Assembly (NCBI RefSeq): GCF_947504225.1
Contig: NZ_CANNGT010000014.1
Coordinates: 1-52,794 of the forward strand
Length of the DNA: 52,794 bases
DNA from: Brumimicrobium ulvae
GTDB lineage: Bacteria > Bacteroidota > Bacteroidia > Flavobacteriales_D > Crocinitomicaceae
Direction of reading: 5' to 3'
The translations under genes were made by a program, and so were the position numbers. Below are positions 9,424 to 21,172 of this stretch, one piece after another. Under the pieces are notes generated by a model. That model ran no database searches. It was not told where the DNA came from and saw only the letters and a program-made list of their open reading frames with translations. Positions within the stretch are counted from its first letter, which is position 1, and each line of letters begins with the position of its first letter.

Positions 9424-12324
9424 ATGTCCCCAAAAAAAGAGAAAAAGAAAAAATCTTTGTTCGGAAAAATTCTGAAATATACAGGATTAGCTTTTTTATT
9501 GATGATCATTACGGTTATCCTGATTCCTATCTTTTTTAAAGATGAGTTAAAAGAACTGGCTTTAGCAGAAGCCAACAAAATGTTAAAAGCGGAAGTAGCA
9601 GTTGGAGATTTCGATTTAACGATCTTTTCTTCTTTCCCAAAAATGAAGTTGGTGTTTGATGATGTTTCAGTGACTGGAAGAGATGAATTTGAAGGAGTGA
9701 AATTGGTCGACTTAAAAGCTTTTGAAGCAAAGCTTGATTTTTGGAGTGTGATCAACATGGAGGATATCTCTGTTCGTTCCGTGCGATTAATAGCGCCCAA
9801 TATTCATGTGAAAGTACTTGAGTCTGGTTTGGCCAATTACGATATCGTAAAGTCAACAGAAGAAATGGCTGAAGAAGGAGAAGATACAAGTGACTCTCCA
9901 TTTAAGTTCTCTTTAGAATATTATGAAATTAAGGATGGTAACATCGTGTATGATGATCGACTTTCTGATTTGTTTGCTGAGATCGTAAATATTAATCATT
10001 CAGGCTCAGGAGATATGACCGCAGATGTGATTGATTTTAAAACGCTGACTTCTATGGATGAGTTAAGTTTCAAGATGGCAGGTTTGTCTTATTTGTCTAA
10101 AGTAAAGACAGACCTAGATATGGAAATACTCATGGAGTTCAAAGAAGAAAGTAGCAAGTTTACCTTAAAGGAAAACGAATTGAGCTTGAATGCTTTGACA
10201 CTTTCATTTGATGGGTTTTATGAAATGCTTGAAGACCATGACAACATGGATTTAAAGTTAATCGCCAGCAATACAAGTTTTAAAGATTTGCTTTCCTTGG
10301 TTCCTGCCTTTTACCATACTGGATATGAAAGTATGATTGCAAAAGGAAACGTGAGTTTGGATGCTTTTGTGAAAGGTCAGCTAGATGATTCTCGTTTCCC
10401 CGCTTGGGATTTTGCAGCAAAAGTAAATGGCGCTTCAATTGCTTATCCTGATATGCCAGCAACGATTGATAATGTGAGTATTGTTGCGGGTTCTAAATTT
10501 GCTGGTGGATCTAATTTGGACCTCATGACGATTGATGTTGATCAATTGAAAGCAACTTTCGTAGGAAATACCATTGATGCAAATTTCTATATGAAAAACC
10601 CGATGACAGATCCATACATGAAGTCTAAGCTTAACCTGAATGTTGACTTAGCTACAATTGGTCAAGTATATCCTTTAGAAGAAGGTGAAGAGTACAATGG
10701 GAAACTGACTTCGGATATTTCTATTGAAGGAAGAATGTCTACCTTGGAAAAAGAAGGATACGATAAATTTGATGCGAAAGGAACTTTGCGTTTACAAGAA
10801 ATGCACTATGCGTCAACTGATCTGCCTGCACCTGTAGATATTCAAAACTTAATCTTTGAATTCTCTCCGCAGCAATTAAAACTTGCAGAGTTGAAAGCGA
10901 AAATGGGAAGAAGTGACTTCTCTATGGATGGAGATGTAAAGAATTACATGGGGTATTTATTCAACGATGGAGACTTACAAGGTGTTTTCAATTATCATTC
11001 TGACCTATTGGATGTAGATGAAATTATGCCGCCTTCAGAAGAGGGAACTTCAACTGAAGGAACCAGCGAAACCGATGCAATAGAAACAACGACTGCAGAT
11101 GCGGGAGAAACTGTTCTTGTTCCAGAGAAAATAGATTTCGTTTTAAACACTAGTATCAATAAGGTGATTTATGATGGAATGGACATTAACAACCTGAAAG
11201 GACGTGTATTGTTGAAAGATCAAGAAGCCATTTTAGAAGGCCTGACTATGCAAACTCTTGGAGGAACAGTTGGATTGAGCGGTAAGTACAATACCCAAGA
11301 CAAAACTACACCAAAAATGGAATTTAGTTATAGTCTCAAAGAATTAGATATTCAGCAATTGGCTTCAAATTTCTTGACAATAGATAAGTTGGCTCCAGTG
11401 GCGAAGTATACACAAGGTAAGATCTCTTCAGATTTCTCAATGACGACAAATCTTACCTCTAATTTCGAACCCGTTTATAATACCTTGACAGGGAATGGCT
11501 CTTTGTTCTCTAACCAAGTGAAAATATCAGGATTTGAACCTTTGGAGAAGTTAGCAGATGCAATTGAAATTAAAAAGTTAAGCAATCAAACGATAGACAA
11601 TATCAAAGCAAGCTTCGAGTTCAACGATGGAAAGGTAAAAGTAAAACCCTTTAACATTAAACTGGGGAATATCAATACAACTGTTGGCGGAACAACTTCT
11701 TTCGAACAAGATATTGACTACGAACTTCAAATGAATATACCAAAAGAAGAAATCCCTGGTAGTTTGTTGAAGTATGCTGAACAAGCCATTGCAAAGGCGA
11801 AAAATATTCCTGGTTTTAATATGAAAGAATTGCCTGCAAATATTCCAGTTACTGCTTTGGTAACCAACAAGGTGAAAGATCCAAAGATTCAAACGAATAT
11901 TAAAGAGAAATTGCTCGAACTTGGAGGCGATATAAAGGGAGGAGTTAAAGACCTTGTGGATGATAAAGTTCAGGAAGCTAAGGATAGCGTTAAAGCAGTA
12001 GTGGATGACAAAATAGAAGAAGCAAAAGCGGAATTGGAAAAGAGAAAGCAAGAAGTGATTGATGCTGCACAAAAGCAAGCGGATAACATCAAGGCTGAAG
12101 GTAAAAAGCTTGCTGACCAAACCAGAAGTGAAGCTGATAAAAGAGCGCAAAATGTTATCGATCGTGCCGGATCAAACCTTTTAGAAAAGAAAGCAGCTGA
12201 GGTAAGTGCCAAGAAAATTCGCGAAGAAGGTGAGAAGGCAGCACAAAAAATAGAAAACGAAGCCAATACAAGAGCTGATAATGTTATGAAAACGGCAAGA
12301 GAAAAAGCTGATAATTTAAAATAA
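9424..12324 (+). CDS. AsmA-family envelope protein with long charged C-terminal coil
   Basis: 966 aa. A lysine-rich N-terminus is followed by one membrane helix (about 19-38) and then a long beta-rich AsmA/TamB-type region; the family forms grooved bridges that move phospholipids between inner and outer membranes. An AsmA-like C-terminal segment lies around 700-800 (GGTTSFEQDIDYELQMNIP). From about 835 to the end the chain becomes a highly charged Ala/Lys/Glu helix with repeating patterns such as KAEGKKLADQ and KIENEANTRADN, resembling apolipoprotein-like or LEA-like amphipathic helices. This tail looks unusual for AsmA proteins. Membrane anchoring and family are well supported; lipid transport is inferred. 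Confidence 0.85.
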   Translation: MSPKKEKKKKSLFGKILKYTGLAFLLMIITVILIPIFFKDELKELALAEANKMLKAEVAVGDFDLTIFSSFPKMKLVFDDVSVTGRDEFEGVKLVDLKAFEAKLDFWSVINMEDISVRSVRLIAPNIHVKVLESGLANYDIVKSTEEMAEEGEDTSDSPFKFSLEYYEIKDGNIVYDDRLSDLFAEIVNINHSGSGDMTADVIDFKTLTSMDELSFKMAGLSYLSKVKTDLDMEILMEFKEESSKFTLKENELSLNALTLSFDGFYEMLEDHDNMDLKLIASNTSFKDLLSLVPAFYHTGYESMIAKGNVSLDAFVKGQLDDSRFPAWDFAAKVNGASIAYPDMPATIDNVSIVAGSKFAGGSNLDLMTIDVDQLKATFVGNTIDANFYMKNPMTDPYMKSKLNLNVDLATIGQVYPLEEGEEYNGKLTSDISIEGRMSTLEKEGYDKFDAKGTLRLQEMHYASTDLPAPVDIQNLIFEFSPQQLKLAELKAKMGRSDFSMDGDVKNYMGYLFNDGDLQGVFNYHSDLLDVDEIMPPSEEGTSTEGTSETDAIETTTADAGETVLVPEKIDFVLNTSINKVIYDGMDINNLKGRVLLKDQEAILEGLTMQTLGGTVGLSGKYNTQDKTTPKMEFSYSLKELDIQQLASNFLTIDKLAPVAKYTQGKISSDFSMTTNLTSNFEPVYNTLTGNGSLFSNQVKISGFEPLEKLADAIEIKKLSNQTIDNIKASFEFNDGKVKVKPFNIKLGNINTTVGGTTSFEQDIDYELQMNIPKEEIPGSLLKYAEQAIAKAKNIPGFNMKELPANIPVTALVTNKVKDPKIQTNIKEKLLELGGDIKGGVKDLVDDKVQEAKDSVKAVVDDKIEEAKAELEKRKQEVIDAAQKQADNIKAEGKKLADQTRSEADKRAQNVIDRAGSNLLEKKAAEVSAKKIREEGEKAAQKIENEANTRADNVMKTAREKADNLK

Positions 12325-12384
12325 CGTGTTAGAAGTCAAAAAGCTTTTGTAACTGTTTCTAAAGTCAATTTTTGTAATAAGAGT

Positions 12385-12420
12385 GATAGGTGTTTCATTT
12401 TTGAGACACCTATTTTCTTT
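12385..12420 (+). terminator. Intrinsic terminator after the AsmA-like gene
   Basis: The stem ATAGGTGTTTC / GAGACACCTAT, with an AT-rich loop, is followed by TTTCTTT. It separates the AsmA-like gene from the phosphohexomutase gene. Confidence 0.75.
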
Positions 12421-12498
12421 GATTTATATCCCAGAATGCTTTAGAGTTGAGTAAACATTATTATTTTAGCATTCCTAATATCTAAAAAAGCAAAACAA

Positions 12499-13908
12499 GT
12501 GATAGATCAAATAAAATTCGGAACAGATGGCTGGAGAGCAGTGATCGGAGATACATATACAGTTAAGAATATTTCTCGTGTAGCAGAAGGAACTGCCTTA
12601 TGGGTAAAACAACAGTCTAAGGAACCGAGTATCGTAATAGGACACGATTGTCGTTTCAATGGTAGATTATTCATGGAAACGGCCATTAAGGTGTATCTAA
12701 ATCATGGAATAAAAGTTTACTATGCTGATGGCTTTGTCTCCACACCAATGGTTTCAATGGGAACAAAGAGGTATGGAGCAAATATAGGAGTGGTTTTGAC
12801 GGCTTCTCACAATCCACCATCATACGGGGGGTACAAATTGAAATCTAATTATGGTGGTCCACTTTTGCCAGATAAAATTCAAGAGGTTGAAGACTTAATT
12901 CCAGACCACATTGATGCATCTGCTTTAAACATCAGTTTAGAAGATGCCATTGCAGATGGACGTTTGATTCAAGTTGATTTAGAAACTCAATATATTGATG
13001 CAGTTAAAGAGAACTTTGACCTTGAAGCCATTAAGAATTCAGGATTAAACTTGGCTTTTGACGCGATGTATGGTTCAGGACAAAATGTATTAAAACCTTT
13101 GTTTCCTAAAATGCATTACTTGCACTGTGAGCATAACCCAGGATTTAAAGGTCAGGCTCCAGAACCTATCGCAAAGAACTTAAAAGAACTTGAAGCGTTC
13201 ATCAAAGAAGATGGTTCTATTGATGCAGCTTTGGCAACTGACGGAGATGCAGACCGAATTGGTTTATACGGAAAGAAAGGTGAATTTATTGATTCTCACC
13301 ATATTATTCTTTTGTTGATTCATTACATGGTGAAATATAAAGGAATGTCAGGAAAAGTGATTACCGCTTTTAGTTGCTCTCCGAAAATTGCTAAAATGTG
13401 TGAACACTATGGATTAGAACATAAAACGGTTCAAATTGGATTTAAGCATATTGCTGGATACATGGTTGAAGAGGATGTTTTGTTAGGAGGTGAGGAATCT
13501 GGTGGAATTGCAACTAAAGGACATATTCCAGAACGTGATGGAATTTGGATGGGAATGATCATCTGGGAGTTTATGGCGAAATCAGGTAAGTCTCTTGAAT
13601 CTCTGATTGATGAGGTTTACGAAATTGTTGGTACTTTTAAATTCGAAAGAAGTGATTTGCATATCGATGAAGCATTGAAACAAGAAATTATTACCAACTG
13701 TAAGAATAACGTTTATACTTCTTTTGGAAAATATGAGGTAGAAAAAGTAGAAACAATCGATGGGTTTAAATTTTATTTGCCCAACGAAAGCTGGGTAATG
13801 ATCCGTCCTTCAGGAACTGAACCAGTGTTAAGGGTTTATGCTGAAGCCATCGACTTAGATGAGGTGAGAAGCATTTTAAAAGCGACTGAAGCGACAATTA
13901 CAAAGTAA
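12499..13908 (+). CDS. Phosphoglucomutase/phosphomannomutase-family enzyme
   Basis: 469 aa, GTG start. An alpha-D-phosphohexomutase that interconverts hexose-1- and hexose-6-phosphates. All four family motifs are present: the phosphoserine loop TASHNPP (Ser103), the Mg2+ loop DGDADR, the sugar-binding GEESGG and the phosphate-binding RPSGTEP. The N-terminus [12 protein letters not shown] is typical. Length fits the phosphoglucomutase/phosphomannomutase group in Bacteroidota; GlmM is less likely but not excluded. Only 4 bp separate it from aroC, so it probably heads an operon. Confidence 0.92.
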   Translation: MIDQIKFGTDGWRAVIGDTYTVKNISRVAEGTALWVKQQSKEPSIVIGHDCRFNGRLFMETAIKVYLNHGIKVYYADGFVSTPMVSMGTKRYGANIGVVLTASHNPPSYGGYKLKSNYGGPLLPDKIQEVEDLIPDHIDASALNISLEDAIADGRLIQVDLETQYIDAVKENFDLEAIKNSGLNLAFDAMYGSGQNVLKPLFPKMHYLHCEHNPGFKGQAPEPIAKNLKELEAFIKEDGSIDAALATDGDADRIGLYGKKGEFIDSHHIILLLIHYMVKYKGMSGKVITAFSCSPKIAKMCEHYGLEHKTVQIGFKHIAGYMVEEDVLLGGEESGGIATKGHIPERDGIWMGMIIWEFMAKSGKSLESLIDEVYEIVGTFKFERSDLHIDEALKQEIITNCKNNVYTSFGKYEVEKVETIDGFKFYLPNESWVMIRPSGTEPVLRVYAEAIDLDEVRSILKATEATITK

Positions 13909-13912
13909 AATA

Positions 13913-14980
13913 ATGGCTGGAAATTCGATAGGACACACTTTTAAACTGACTACTTTCGGTGAGTCTCATGGAGAGGCTATCGGTGGTGTGATTGATGGTG
14001 TTCCTTCAAATTTCGCTTTAGATTTAAGGGCTGTTCAGGTAGAACTCGACAGAAGAAGGCCCGGACAATCAGATATCGTTACCCAACGTAAAGAGTCTGA
14101 CACCGTAAGGTTTTTGTCTGGAATTTTTGAGGGTAAAACAACAGGTGCGCCCATTGGCTTTGTCATAGAGAATGAAAACCAGAAATCTAAAGATTACAGT
14201 CACATTGAAAATATATACCGTCCTTCCCATGCAGATTTCACCTATGATAAAAAATACGGTCATAGAGATTATCGTGGTGGAGGGCGTTCTAGCGCTAGAG
14301 AAACAGCAAGCAGAGTTGTTGCAGGAGCAATTGCAAAACAATTCTTAAACCATCTAGGAATCAAAGTAGAGGCTTTTGTATCTCAGGTTGGTCCGATAAA
14401 ACTCGAAGGTGACTTAACAAACTTACCTCTTCCTGGAAGAGAAAATACCGTGCGTTGTCCTGACCCTTTAGTGGCTGAAAAGATGATTGATTTCATCAAA
14501 ACTGTTCGTAAAGCAGGAGATACAATTGGTGGGGTGGTGTTTGCAAGAATCAATGGTGTACCTCTTGGATTAGGCGCTCCTGTTTTTGATAAGTTACATG
14601 CGGATTTAGGAAAAGCGATGCTTTCCATTAATGCCGTGAAAGGATTTGAATATGGGTCTGGATTTTCTGGTGTGGAAATGAAAGGAAGTGAGCACAACGA
14701 TGTAATTCAGCCTGACGGAACAACATTAAGCAATCACAGTGGAGGAATTCAAGGGGGGATTTCAAATGGAGCTCCCATATATTTCCGTGTTGCATTTAAA
14801 CCAGTAGCAACGATTATGCAAGACCAATCCTCTGTGAACTCAAAAATGGAGGTAGTCAAGGTGAAAGGAAAAGGTCGTCATGACCCTTGTGTTGTTCCAC
14901 GTGCTGTGCCTATCGTTGAAGCAATGGCATCTATCACTATATTGGATCACTACCTACGCAATAAAATGACACAAATCTAA
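13913..14980 (+). CDS. aroC: Chorismate synthase
   Basis: 355 aa. It catalyses the last shikimate step, converting 5-enolpyruvylshikimate-3-phosphate to chorismate with reduced FMN. Seen in the sequence: the N-terminal [14 protein letters not shown], the RRRPGQS segment, the [14 protein letters not shown] signature, and the C-terminal [19 protein letters not shown]. It sits between the phosphohexomutase (4 bp) and the symporter (4 bp), consistent with one transcript but not with one shared pathway. Confidence 0.97.
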   Translation: MAGNSIGHTFKLTTFGESHGEAIGGVIDGVPSNFALDLRAVQVELDRRRPGQSDIVTQRKESDTVRFLSGIFEGKTTGAPIGFVIENENQKSKDYSHIENIYRPSHADFTYDKKYGHRDYRGGGRSSARETASRVVAGAIAKQFLNHLGIKVEAFVSQVGPIKLEGDLTNLPLPGRENTVRCPDPLVAEKMIDFIKTVRKAGDTIGGVVFARINGVPLGLGAPVFDKLHADLGKAMLSINAVKGFEYGSGFSGVEMKGSEHNDVIQPDGTTLSNHSGGIQGGISNGAPIYFRVAFKPVATIMQDQSSVNSKMEVVKVKGKGRHDPCVVPRAVPIVEAMASITILDHYLRNKMTQI

Positions 14981-14984
14981 AACT

Positions 14985-16373
14985 ATGTCTGAGAAGAAGA
15001 AAAAGAAACTTGCTTTACATTGGAAGATTTTAATCGGAATGGCACTTGGTGTTGTTTTTAGTTTACTTCTTTTGAGTACTTCTTGGGGAAGTTCAATGAC
15101 CACCTATTTGGTGAATGGTGAAGAGACACCAATTAATAAAGCAGAACTTTTTGTACGCCATTGGATTAAGCCTTTTGGAAATATGTTTATCAATGCATTA
15201 AAATTAATTGCAGTGCCATTGATTTTAGGCTCCTTGATTAAAGGAGTCTCCGATTTAAAGGATATTTCGAAGTTGTCCAAAATGGGACTGAGAACAATCA
15301 TGACTTACCTAGCGACAACAATCATTGCTGTTTCAATAGGTTTGATTATTGTGAATATTGTTCAACCAGGAAAAACTATCAGTAGTGAAACCAGAGATGT
15401 TTTATTAGAGAATTATAGCGGTAAAGCGCAAGAGAAAATAAAATCAGCTTCTGAACAAAAAGAAAGTGGCCCACTTAGGGCATTAGAAGATTTAATTCCA
15501 GACAATATATTTGCAGCAGCTACTGACAATGGAAATATGCTTCAGGTAATCGTTTTTGCCATTTTCTTTGGAATTGGTTTGATATTAATTTCAGATGATA
15601 AATCGGCACCGGTTAAAGCTTTTTTCGACGGGTTTAATGAAGTCATTCTTAAACTCATTGATTTAATTATGCTGGTAGCGCCCATTGGAGTTTTTGCATT
15701 AATGGCTGGACTTGTTGTAGAATCACCAAGTCAGGATTTGTTTGTTGGACTATTTTGGTATGCCATCAGTGTTGTGATTGGTTTGCTCTTGATGATTATT
15801 ATCTATACTTTATTGGTTTATGTTTTTACCAGAAAAACGCCAAAATTTTTCTTGAATGGAATTTCGCCAGCACAATTGTTGGCTTTTAGTACCAGTTCTT
15901 CGGCGGCTACACTTCCTGTAACCATGGAAAGGGTGGAAGAACATCTTGGAGTTAAGGAAGAAGTCACAAGTTTTGTTTTACCCATTGGAGCAACCATAAA
16001 CATGGACGGAACGAGTTTATACCAAGCTGTCGCAGCCATTTTTATTGCACAAGTTTTTGGAATGGATCTCGACCTCTATGCTCAATTGGGAATCATCGCT
16101 ACAGCAACCTTGGCCAGTATCGGTTCGGCGGCTGTTCCTGGAGCAGGAATGGTGATGTTGGTCATTGTTTTGGCCCAAGCAGGAATCCCCGAAGCAGGAT
16201 TGGCTTTAATTTTCGCCATTGATCGTCCTTTGGATATGTTGAGAACAACAGTTAATGTTACAGGTGATGCAGCAGTCTCTATGATTATTGCAAAATCGGT
16301 AGGTAAGCTAGGTGACCCACAGGTAAGGGATTGGGATGACCATTATGGCGAAAAACCATTGGATCATGTATAA
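14985..16373 (+). CDS. Dicarboxylate/amino acid:cation symporter (DAACS, GltP/DctA type)
   Basis: 462 aa inner-membrane transporter with 8 or more hydrophobic segments plus the two re-entrant hairpins of the family. Diagnostic motifs are the serine-rich hairpin AFSTSSSAATLPVTM, then the NMDGTSLY segment and the late helix containing DRPLDMLRTTVNVTGD, which carries the substrate- and Na+-binding residues. Likely substrates are glutamate, aspartate or C4-dicarboxylates; the sequence does not decide which. Its stop overlaps the start of the next small gene. Confidence 0.93.
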   Translation: MSEKKKKKLALHWKILIGMALGVVFSLLLLSTSWGSSMTTYLVNGEETPINKAELFVRHWIKPFGNMFINALKLIAVPLILGSLIKGVSDLKDISKLSKMGLRTIMTYLATTIIAVSIGLIIVNIVQPGKTISSETRDVLLENYSGKAQEKIKSASEQKESGPLRALEDLIPDNIFAAATDNGNMLQVIVFAIFFGIGLILISDDKSAPVKAFFDGFNEVILKLIDLIMLVAPIGVFALMAGLVVESPSQDLFVGLFWYAISVVIGLLLMIIIYTLLVYVFTRKTPKFFLNGISPAQLLAFSTSSSAATLPVTMERVEEHLGVKEEVTSFVLPIGATINMDGTSLYQAVAAIFIAQVFGMDLDLYAQLGIIATATLASIGSAAVPGAGMVMLVIVLAQAGIPEAGLALIFAIDRPLDMLRTTVNVTGDAAVSMIIAKSVGKLGDPQVRDWDDHYGEKPLDHV

Positions 16374-16740
16374 CTTTAAGTTGATAGATGTTGTGATTCA
16401 GGGAGCAACCCTTTTAAGTGGATTGGTATTGTTGTTTGCTTTTGGTGCTACTGGATATTTCTTCTGGATTTCACTTTGCCTGGTGGTATGGATTCTAATC
16501 AGTTTGCTGTTGAATCTTTTATTCGCTAAACCATTATCTAATCAGAGGAAGATGGTCACATTGGTACTCTCTACATTGTTTTTCGGTTTTCTTGTTGCTT
16601 ATTTATTCAATGTTTCCATTGCCCGCTTAAACTTTTACTACAAACCCCTTTCACTCGTAGTGATTATTTCCTATTTGTATTTGTCCTTTTCTGAACTCAA
16701 TAAAATGAAAAGTAAAGGAGAGGTAGATTTAGATTTTTAA
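16366..16740 (+). CDS. Small four-helix membrane protein of unknown function
   Basis: The ATG at 16366 overlaps the symporter stop by 8 bp and is preferred over an ATG at 16336, which would overlap more. The protein is about 124 aa with four predicted membrane helices (VVIQGATLLSGLVLLF, FWISLCLVVWILISLLL, LVLSTLFFGFLVAYLF, LVVIISYLYLSF) and a short charged tail. No family motif is recognised. Translational coupling suggests cotranscription with the symporter, but not necessarily a common role. Confidence 0.75.
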   Translation: MYNFKLIDVVIQGATLLSGLVLLFAFGATGYFFWISLCLVVWILISLLLNLLFAKPLSNQRKMVTLVLSTLFFGFLVAYLFNVSIARLNFYYKPLSLVVIISYLYLSFSELNKMKSKGEVDLDF

Positions 16741-16880
16741 TGGTTAAAAAAAAGTGAATACAGAGTGGTTTTTGGTGTGGGAAAATTGCCCTGTTGATAA
16801 TTACCATAGAATAAACTTAAATTGTTAATAACCCCGTTGAAAAACCTTTAAATCAGCCTCATTTATCGTGCTTAATTTCG

Positions 16881-16888
16881 TATATTTG
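16881..16888 (+). promoter_or_regulatory. Bacteroidota-type -7 element upstream of gyrB
   Basis: TATATTTG matches the TAnnTTTG consensus exactly and lies 58 bp before the gyrB ATG. I do not see a convincing TTTG -33 element at the right spacing, so the call is tentative. Confidence 0.4.
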
Positions 16889-16931
16889 CTATTGTCTCAA
16901 GTTTTATCGAGACAAAGAATTACAATTTTAA

Positions 16932-18908
<1,977 letters not shown>

Positions 18909-18925
18909 TAAGGTGTCATGAAATT

Positions 18926-18959
18926 AAAAAAGCTCAGGCCGTAAGGTCTGAGCTTTTTT
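18926..18959 (+). terminator. Intrinsic terminator of gyrB
   Basis: The stem AAAAAGCTCAGGCC / GGTCTGAGCTTTTT with a GTAA loop begins 17 bp after the gyrB stop. The A/T flanks allow function in both directions. Confidence 0.88.
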
Positions 18960-18974
18960 ATTGGTGTAGGGGCG

Positions 18975-19024
18975 GCTTTTAATAAGGACGGTTTGTAGTA
19001 AGGACGGTTTGCAAACCGTCCCTA
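18975..19024. repeat. Palindromic intergenic repeat overlapping a stop codon
   Basis: AGGACGGTTTG occurs twice (from about 18986 and from 19001). The second copy forms a near-perfect palindrome with CAAACCGTCC, and outer GTAGTA / CTAC pairs extend it. It ends inside the stop codon of the minus-strand hydrolase. It looks like a REP-type element and may provide that gene's 3' end structure. Confidence 0.6.
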
Positions 19025-20473
19025 CAACAAACTTTCCCAAAATTCTTTCACTACGTTGATAACCTCTTCCTCTTTTTCAATATGCGGTGCATGACCACAA
19101 TTTGGAATAAAAAACGCCTCAGCTTTTACTAATAAATCTACAATATCATTCACTTGTGCACCTGTTCCGTATTGATCCTCGCTTCCTTGTATGATTAATG
19201 CCGGAACAGTATTCCCTTTTATGTCCTTGGAAATATCCCAATCGTGGAAGTCAGCTTGTAACCAAGTTTTGGCCCATGCAAAAAACAAACGTTCTGTTTT
19301 TGTTCCATGATAATACTCCAAACCTTTTAGCTTACCAGCATTCCAAGCGTCAATTGCAGGCTGAATCCCAGCTTTGGTTTGGGCTTCGTTGATGTAATGC
19401 GCGGCCATGGTGATGATGCCTTTTACATTGGAAGGATACTTTGAACTGTAAAGTAAAGCATTGGTGCCTCCGTCTGAATGTCCAACAATCAACAAAGGAT
19501 TAGTCAGTTGTATTGCTTCAAGAAAAGCAGGTAGATATTCTAAAGCAAATTCATGAAGGTAGTTGGCGTCTCTTGTTTTCTCCTCGGCTTGACTAAATCC
19601 ATATCCAGGAAATTCAATGACAATCCCGGGAAGATTTAATTCATCACAAAGATGAGTGGGGAAGTTTTGCCATTGTCCAATTGAACCTATAGCTTCATGA
19701 AGAAACAAGACTACTGGTTCTGATTTATTCTCTATTTTACCAATGATTTGATAAGCCATTTCTCCGAATGGGGTAGAAGCCCACTGATAATTCAAACTAT
19801 TGAGTTGAACAGTTATGTGTCTTGCAATATGTTTTGAAGCAATAAATCCAATGGGATGAATCATATGAGGCACTTCAAAATATCTTCCATTGGGTATTGC
19901 TTGACAAATTACACGCGTTTCGGCTTCGCTTACCATTCGGTCTTTACCTCCTCTTGTTAAACGAACAGGAATGGTTATGTTTTGAACACTTTCTTTCGAA
20001 ACTATCGGATTTTCACCCAATAAAGTCATGAAATGGGCAGTTTTCTCCAATAATTGAGGTAAATATTCACCATGTAACGCAACAAGATAGTTGTAAAATC
20101 CTTCCGCTTTTGATTGAAGAAAGTCAACTGTCAAGGTTGCTGTTTCTTTTTTGGCATTCTCAACGGTCCAATCCAACTTCGTACCTTGGGTTACAATTCC
20201 CTTGATGTTAGACTCGTCTATTTGTGCAGCGGCAATTGCAATATATCCACCTAAACTAAATCCATAGATATAGCTTGGACCAATTTTACTGAGAAATTTC
20301 AGAAAATCTTTGACCAAGGCATTGATTTCAAATGGCACTTTTGAGTCTTTGTAATTTCCATGATGTGGAATTTCAAAAGAGTGTACTTCATAAGTTTTCT
20401 CCAATGAAGGAACAATTGCTTCAAACTCTTTGGGGTCACCTATAGCTCCGTGAATTAATACTAGTTTTTCCAT
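19022..20473 (-). CDS. Tandem two-domain alpha/beta hydrolase
   Basis: 483 aa comprising two complete alpha/beta-hydrolase domains in one chain. Domain 1 (about 1-225) has the oxyanion HGAIGD, the nucleophile elbow GFSLGG (Ser73), Asp178 and a late His in PHMIHP. Domain 2 (about 236-483) has LHEAIGS, the nucleophile GHSDGG (Ser333), Asp434 and His462 in NCGHAPH. Both triads look intact. No signal peptide, so cytosolic. Substrates are unknown; esterase or lipase-like activity is typical of the fold. The two halves resemble different subfamilies, so a fusion of two genes is more likely than recent duplication. efp is upstream on the same strand, separated by a terminator. Confidence 0.85.
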   Translation of the reverse strand: MEKLVLIHGAIGDPKEFEAIVPSLEKTYEVHSFEIPHHGNYKDSKVPFEINALVKDFLKFLSKIGPSYIYGFSLGGYIAIAAAQIDESNIKGIVTQGTKLDWTVENAKKETATLTVDFLQSKAEGFYNYLVALHGEYLPQLLEKTAHFMTLLGENPIVSKESVQNITIPVRLTRGGKDRMVSEAETRVICQAIPNGRYFEVPHMIHPIGFIASKHIARHITVQLNSLNYQWASTPFGEMAYQIIGKIENKSEPVVLFLHEAIGSIGQWQNFPTHLCDELNLPGIVIEFPGYGFSQAEEKTRDANYLHEFALEYLPAFLEAIQLTNPLLIVGHSDGGTNALLYSSKYPSNVKGIITMAAHYINEAQTKAGIQPAIDAWNAGKLKGLEYYHGTKTERLFFAWAKTWLQADFHDWDISKDIKGNTVPALIIQGSEDQYGTGAQVNDIVDLLVKAEAFFIPNCGHAPHIEKEEEVINVVKEFWESLL

Positions 20474-20484
20474 AACTCATAAAA

Positions 20485-20518
20485 ATAAAAAAAAGCCTCG
20501 ACTTATTGTCGGGGCTTT
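20485..20518 (-). terminator. Intrinsic terminator of efp
   Basis: On the minus strand the stem AAGCCCCGAC / GTCGAGGCTT with a five-base loop is followed by a long T run. It lies between efp and the two-domain hydrolase, so these are likely separate transcripts. Confidence 0.85.
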
Positions 20519-20541
20519 CAATGGATTGAATAAAAGAGCAT

Positions 20542-21108
20542 TTATTTTACTCTTTCAACATACTCTCCTTTTTCAGTATTGATTTTAATTTTCTCTCCTG
20601 TATCGATAAACAATGGAACACGAATCTCGGCACCCGTATCAATTGTCGCTGGTTTGAAAGTGTTAGTTGCAGTATCACCTTTGATACCAGGCTCAGTATA
20701 GGTCACTTCAGCCTCAATGTACATCGGTAAATCTACAAGTAATGGATTCTCTTCTTCTGCATGAAAAGTGATGTCACAAATCATTCCTTCACGTAAAAAC
20801 AAAGGGTTTTCAATCAAATGTGGTGGAATTAATACTTGTTCGTAGTTTTCAGTATTCATAAAGTGATACCCTACACCTTCTTCTACATAAAGGAATTGGT
20901 ATTGTCTTTTTTCAATACGAACTACATCAATTTTATGTCCAGCAGAAAATGTATGGTCTAGTGTTTTTCCAGACTCTATTTCTTTCAATTTTGTTCTTAC
21001 AAAAGCAGGACCTTTTCCTGGTTTTACATGTTGAAACTCAATAATAGTGGATAGTTTTCCATTTAGATTAATACAGAGTCCGTTTCTGATATCTGATGTA
21101 TTTGCCAT
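20542..21108 (-). CDS. efp: Translation elongation factor P
   Basis: 188 aa, three beta-barrel domains. It binds between the ribosomal P and E sites and rescues stalling at polyproline. The domain I loop HVKPGKGPAF carries the conserved Lys32 at the tip that is modified in many bacteria. The KOW-like N-terminus, the central domain (about 67-125) and the C-terminal OB domain with GEYVERV are in the expected order. No lysine-modification enzyme (EpmA, EpmB or EarP) is visible in this window. Confidence 0.95.
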   Translation of the reverse strand: MANTSDIRNGLCINLNGKLSTIIEFQHVKPGKGPAFVRTKLKEIESGKTLDHTFSAGHKIDVVRIEKRQYQFLYVEEGVGYHFMNTENYEQVLIPPHLIENPLFLREGMICDITFHAEEENPLLVDLPMYIEAEVTYTEPGIKGDTATNTFKPATIDTGAEIRVPLFIDTGEKIKINTEKGEYVERVK

Positions 21109-21172
21109 AGTTTTATTTTATTGGTTCCCAAATATAGTAACAATACCTCAAATATCAGTTAGGAAATTTTAA

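Noticed and set aside
11578..12150. A 190-codon minus-strand ORF opposite the AsmA-like gene
   Set aside because: It is a shadow of the charged C-terminal coil; its composition is Phe/Leu-rich antisense and no start or context supports it.
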